Assembly: GCA_018267435.1 (NCBI GenBank)
Contig: JAFDYM010000165.1
Span: 1 to 5,737, forward strand
Source of the DNA: Bacteroidota bacterium
GTDB taxonomy: Bacteria > Bacteroidota > Bacteroidia > Chitinophagales > LD1
Direction of reading: 5' to 3'
DNA: 5,737 nucleotides
Under the pieces are notes generated by a model. That model was not told where the DNA came from and did no database searches. It was given only the letters and a program-made list of their open reading frames with translations. Within the stretch, counting starts at the first letter, position 1. Every line of letters begins with the position of its first letter. The position numbers were made by a program, and so were the translations under genes. This document shows positions 5,550 through 5,737 of the stretch, in pieces.

Positions 5550-5737
5550 ATGAAGACAGCATTCAAATTGAGCGCGTATATCGTGGTATTATTTGTAGCA
5601 GTGGCAATGGTAGCCAGCAGTTGCAAAAAGGAAGAGATTGCACCTACGCGCGTACACACCATTAACTATGCCGATAGCAACGGCAACAGTTTGTTTACCG
5701 AAGAATATATTTACGATGAGCAATACCGCCTTAGCCA
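5550..5737 (+). CDS. Second predicted lipoprotein, N-terminal part, cut by window edge
   Basis: The ATG at 5550 opens a frame that stays open for 62 codons to the right edge. It starts MKTAFKLSAYIVVLFVAVAM and reaches a lipobox ASSC with the lipidated cysteine at C25. The residues after the cysteine, KKEE, fit the C-x-K-(D/E)2 lipoprotein export signal described in Bacteroidota, so surface exposure is likely. The mature start ends in FTEEYIYDEQYRLS, the same Y-x-Y-D...R-L type of unit as in the preceding gene, so the two are probably tandem members of one family. A purine-rich stretch AGAAAAGAATAGAAGAAG ends directly at the start codon but lacks a clear Shine-Dalgarno core. The 63-base gap after the preceding stop holds no clear terminator. 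The C-terminal part and length are unknown. Confidence 0.75.
   Translation, partial: MKTAFKLSAYIVVLFVAVAMVASSCKKEEIAPTRVHTINYADSNGNSLFTEEYIYDEQYRLS

Noticed and set aside
1..5737. CRISPR array, tRNA or rRNA genes
   Set aside because: No regularly spaced direct repeats and no cloverleaf or rRNA signature were seen on either strand.

Overview
The window reads as chromosomal DNA of a member of the Bacteroidota. The evidence is a LeuRS of the Bacteroidota type, a TAnnTTTG-like promoter box, no Shine-Dalgarno sequence at the housekeeping genes, and DUF4595-like YD-repeat lipoproteins. The class or family cannot be fixed from sequence alone; Chitinophagia or a relative is a guess.

Layout: 1-789 (minus) is the first 263 codons of lepA (elongation factor 4), running off the left edge. 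790-1126 is a divergent intergenic region with weak promoter candidates, small inverted repeats and a possible decayed copy of a GC-rich repeat. 1127-4714 (plus) is leuS, leucyl-tRNA synthetase, at an abnormal 1195 codons. After leuS come a small hairpin and a long AT-rich terminator-like hairpin. Two tandem plus-strand lipoprotein genes follow (4812-5486, and 5550 to the right edge).

The main point of interest is leuS. Removing two in-frame blocks leaves about 916 residues, close to an ordinary Bacteroidota LeuRS. Block 1 (about 1990-2491) is a complete-looking DUF559 (Vsr-like) nuclease domain bounded by imperfect, hairpin-forming terminal inverted repeats. It sits where the CP1 editing domain begins. 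Block 2 (about 3518-3853) is an unrelated segment of about 112 residues carrying a D-x9-E-x-K signature and a predicted fold order suggesting a PD-(D/E)XK nuclease. It sits between the QGMIQGRS segment and the KMSKS loop. Around block 2, an AT-rich tract with different codon use (about 3481-4075) continues for roughly 200 bases into recognisable leuS sequence. That is what co-conversion from a divergent leuS would leave.

Neither block has intein splice motifs and the frame is open throughout. The catalytic motifs of the synthetase (HVGH, KMSKS, TTRPDT and the editing aspartate) are all present. The simplest reading is a functional synthetase carrying two translated, unspliced, nuclease-type selfish or domesticated domains. 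The sequence-level observations are firm; the homing or mobility interpretation is inference.
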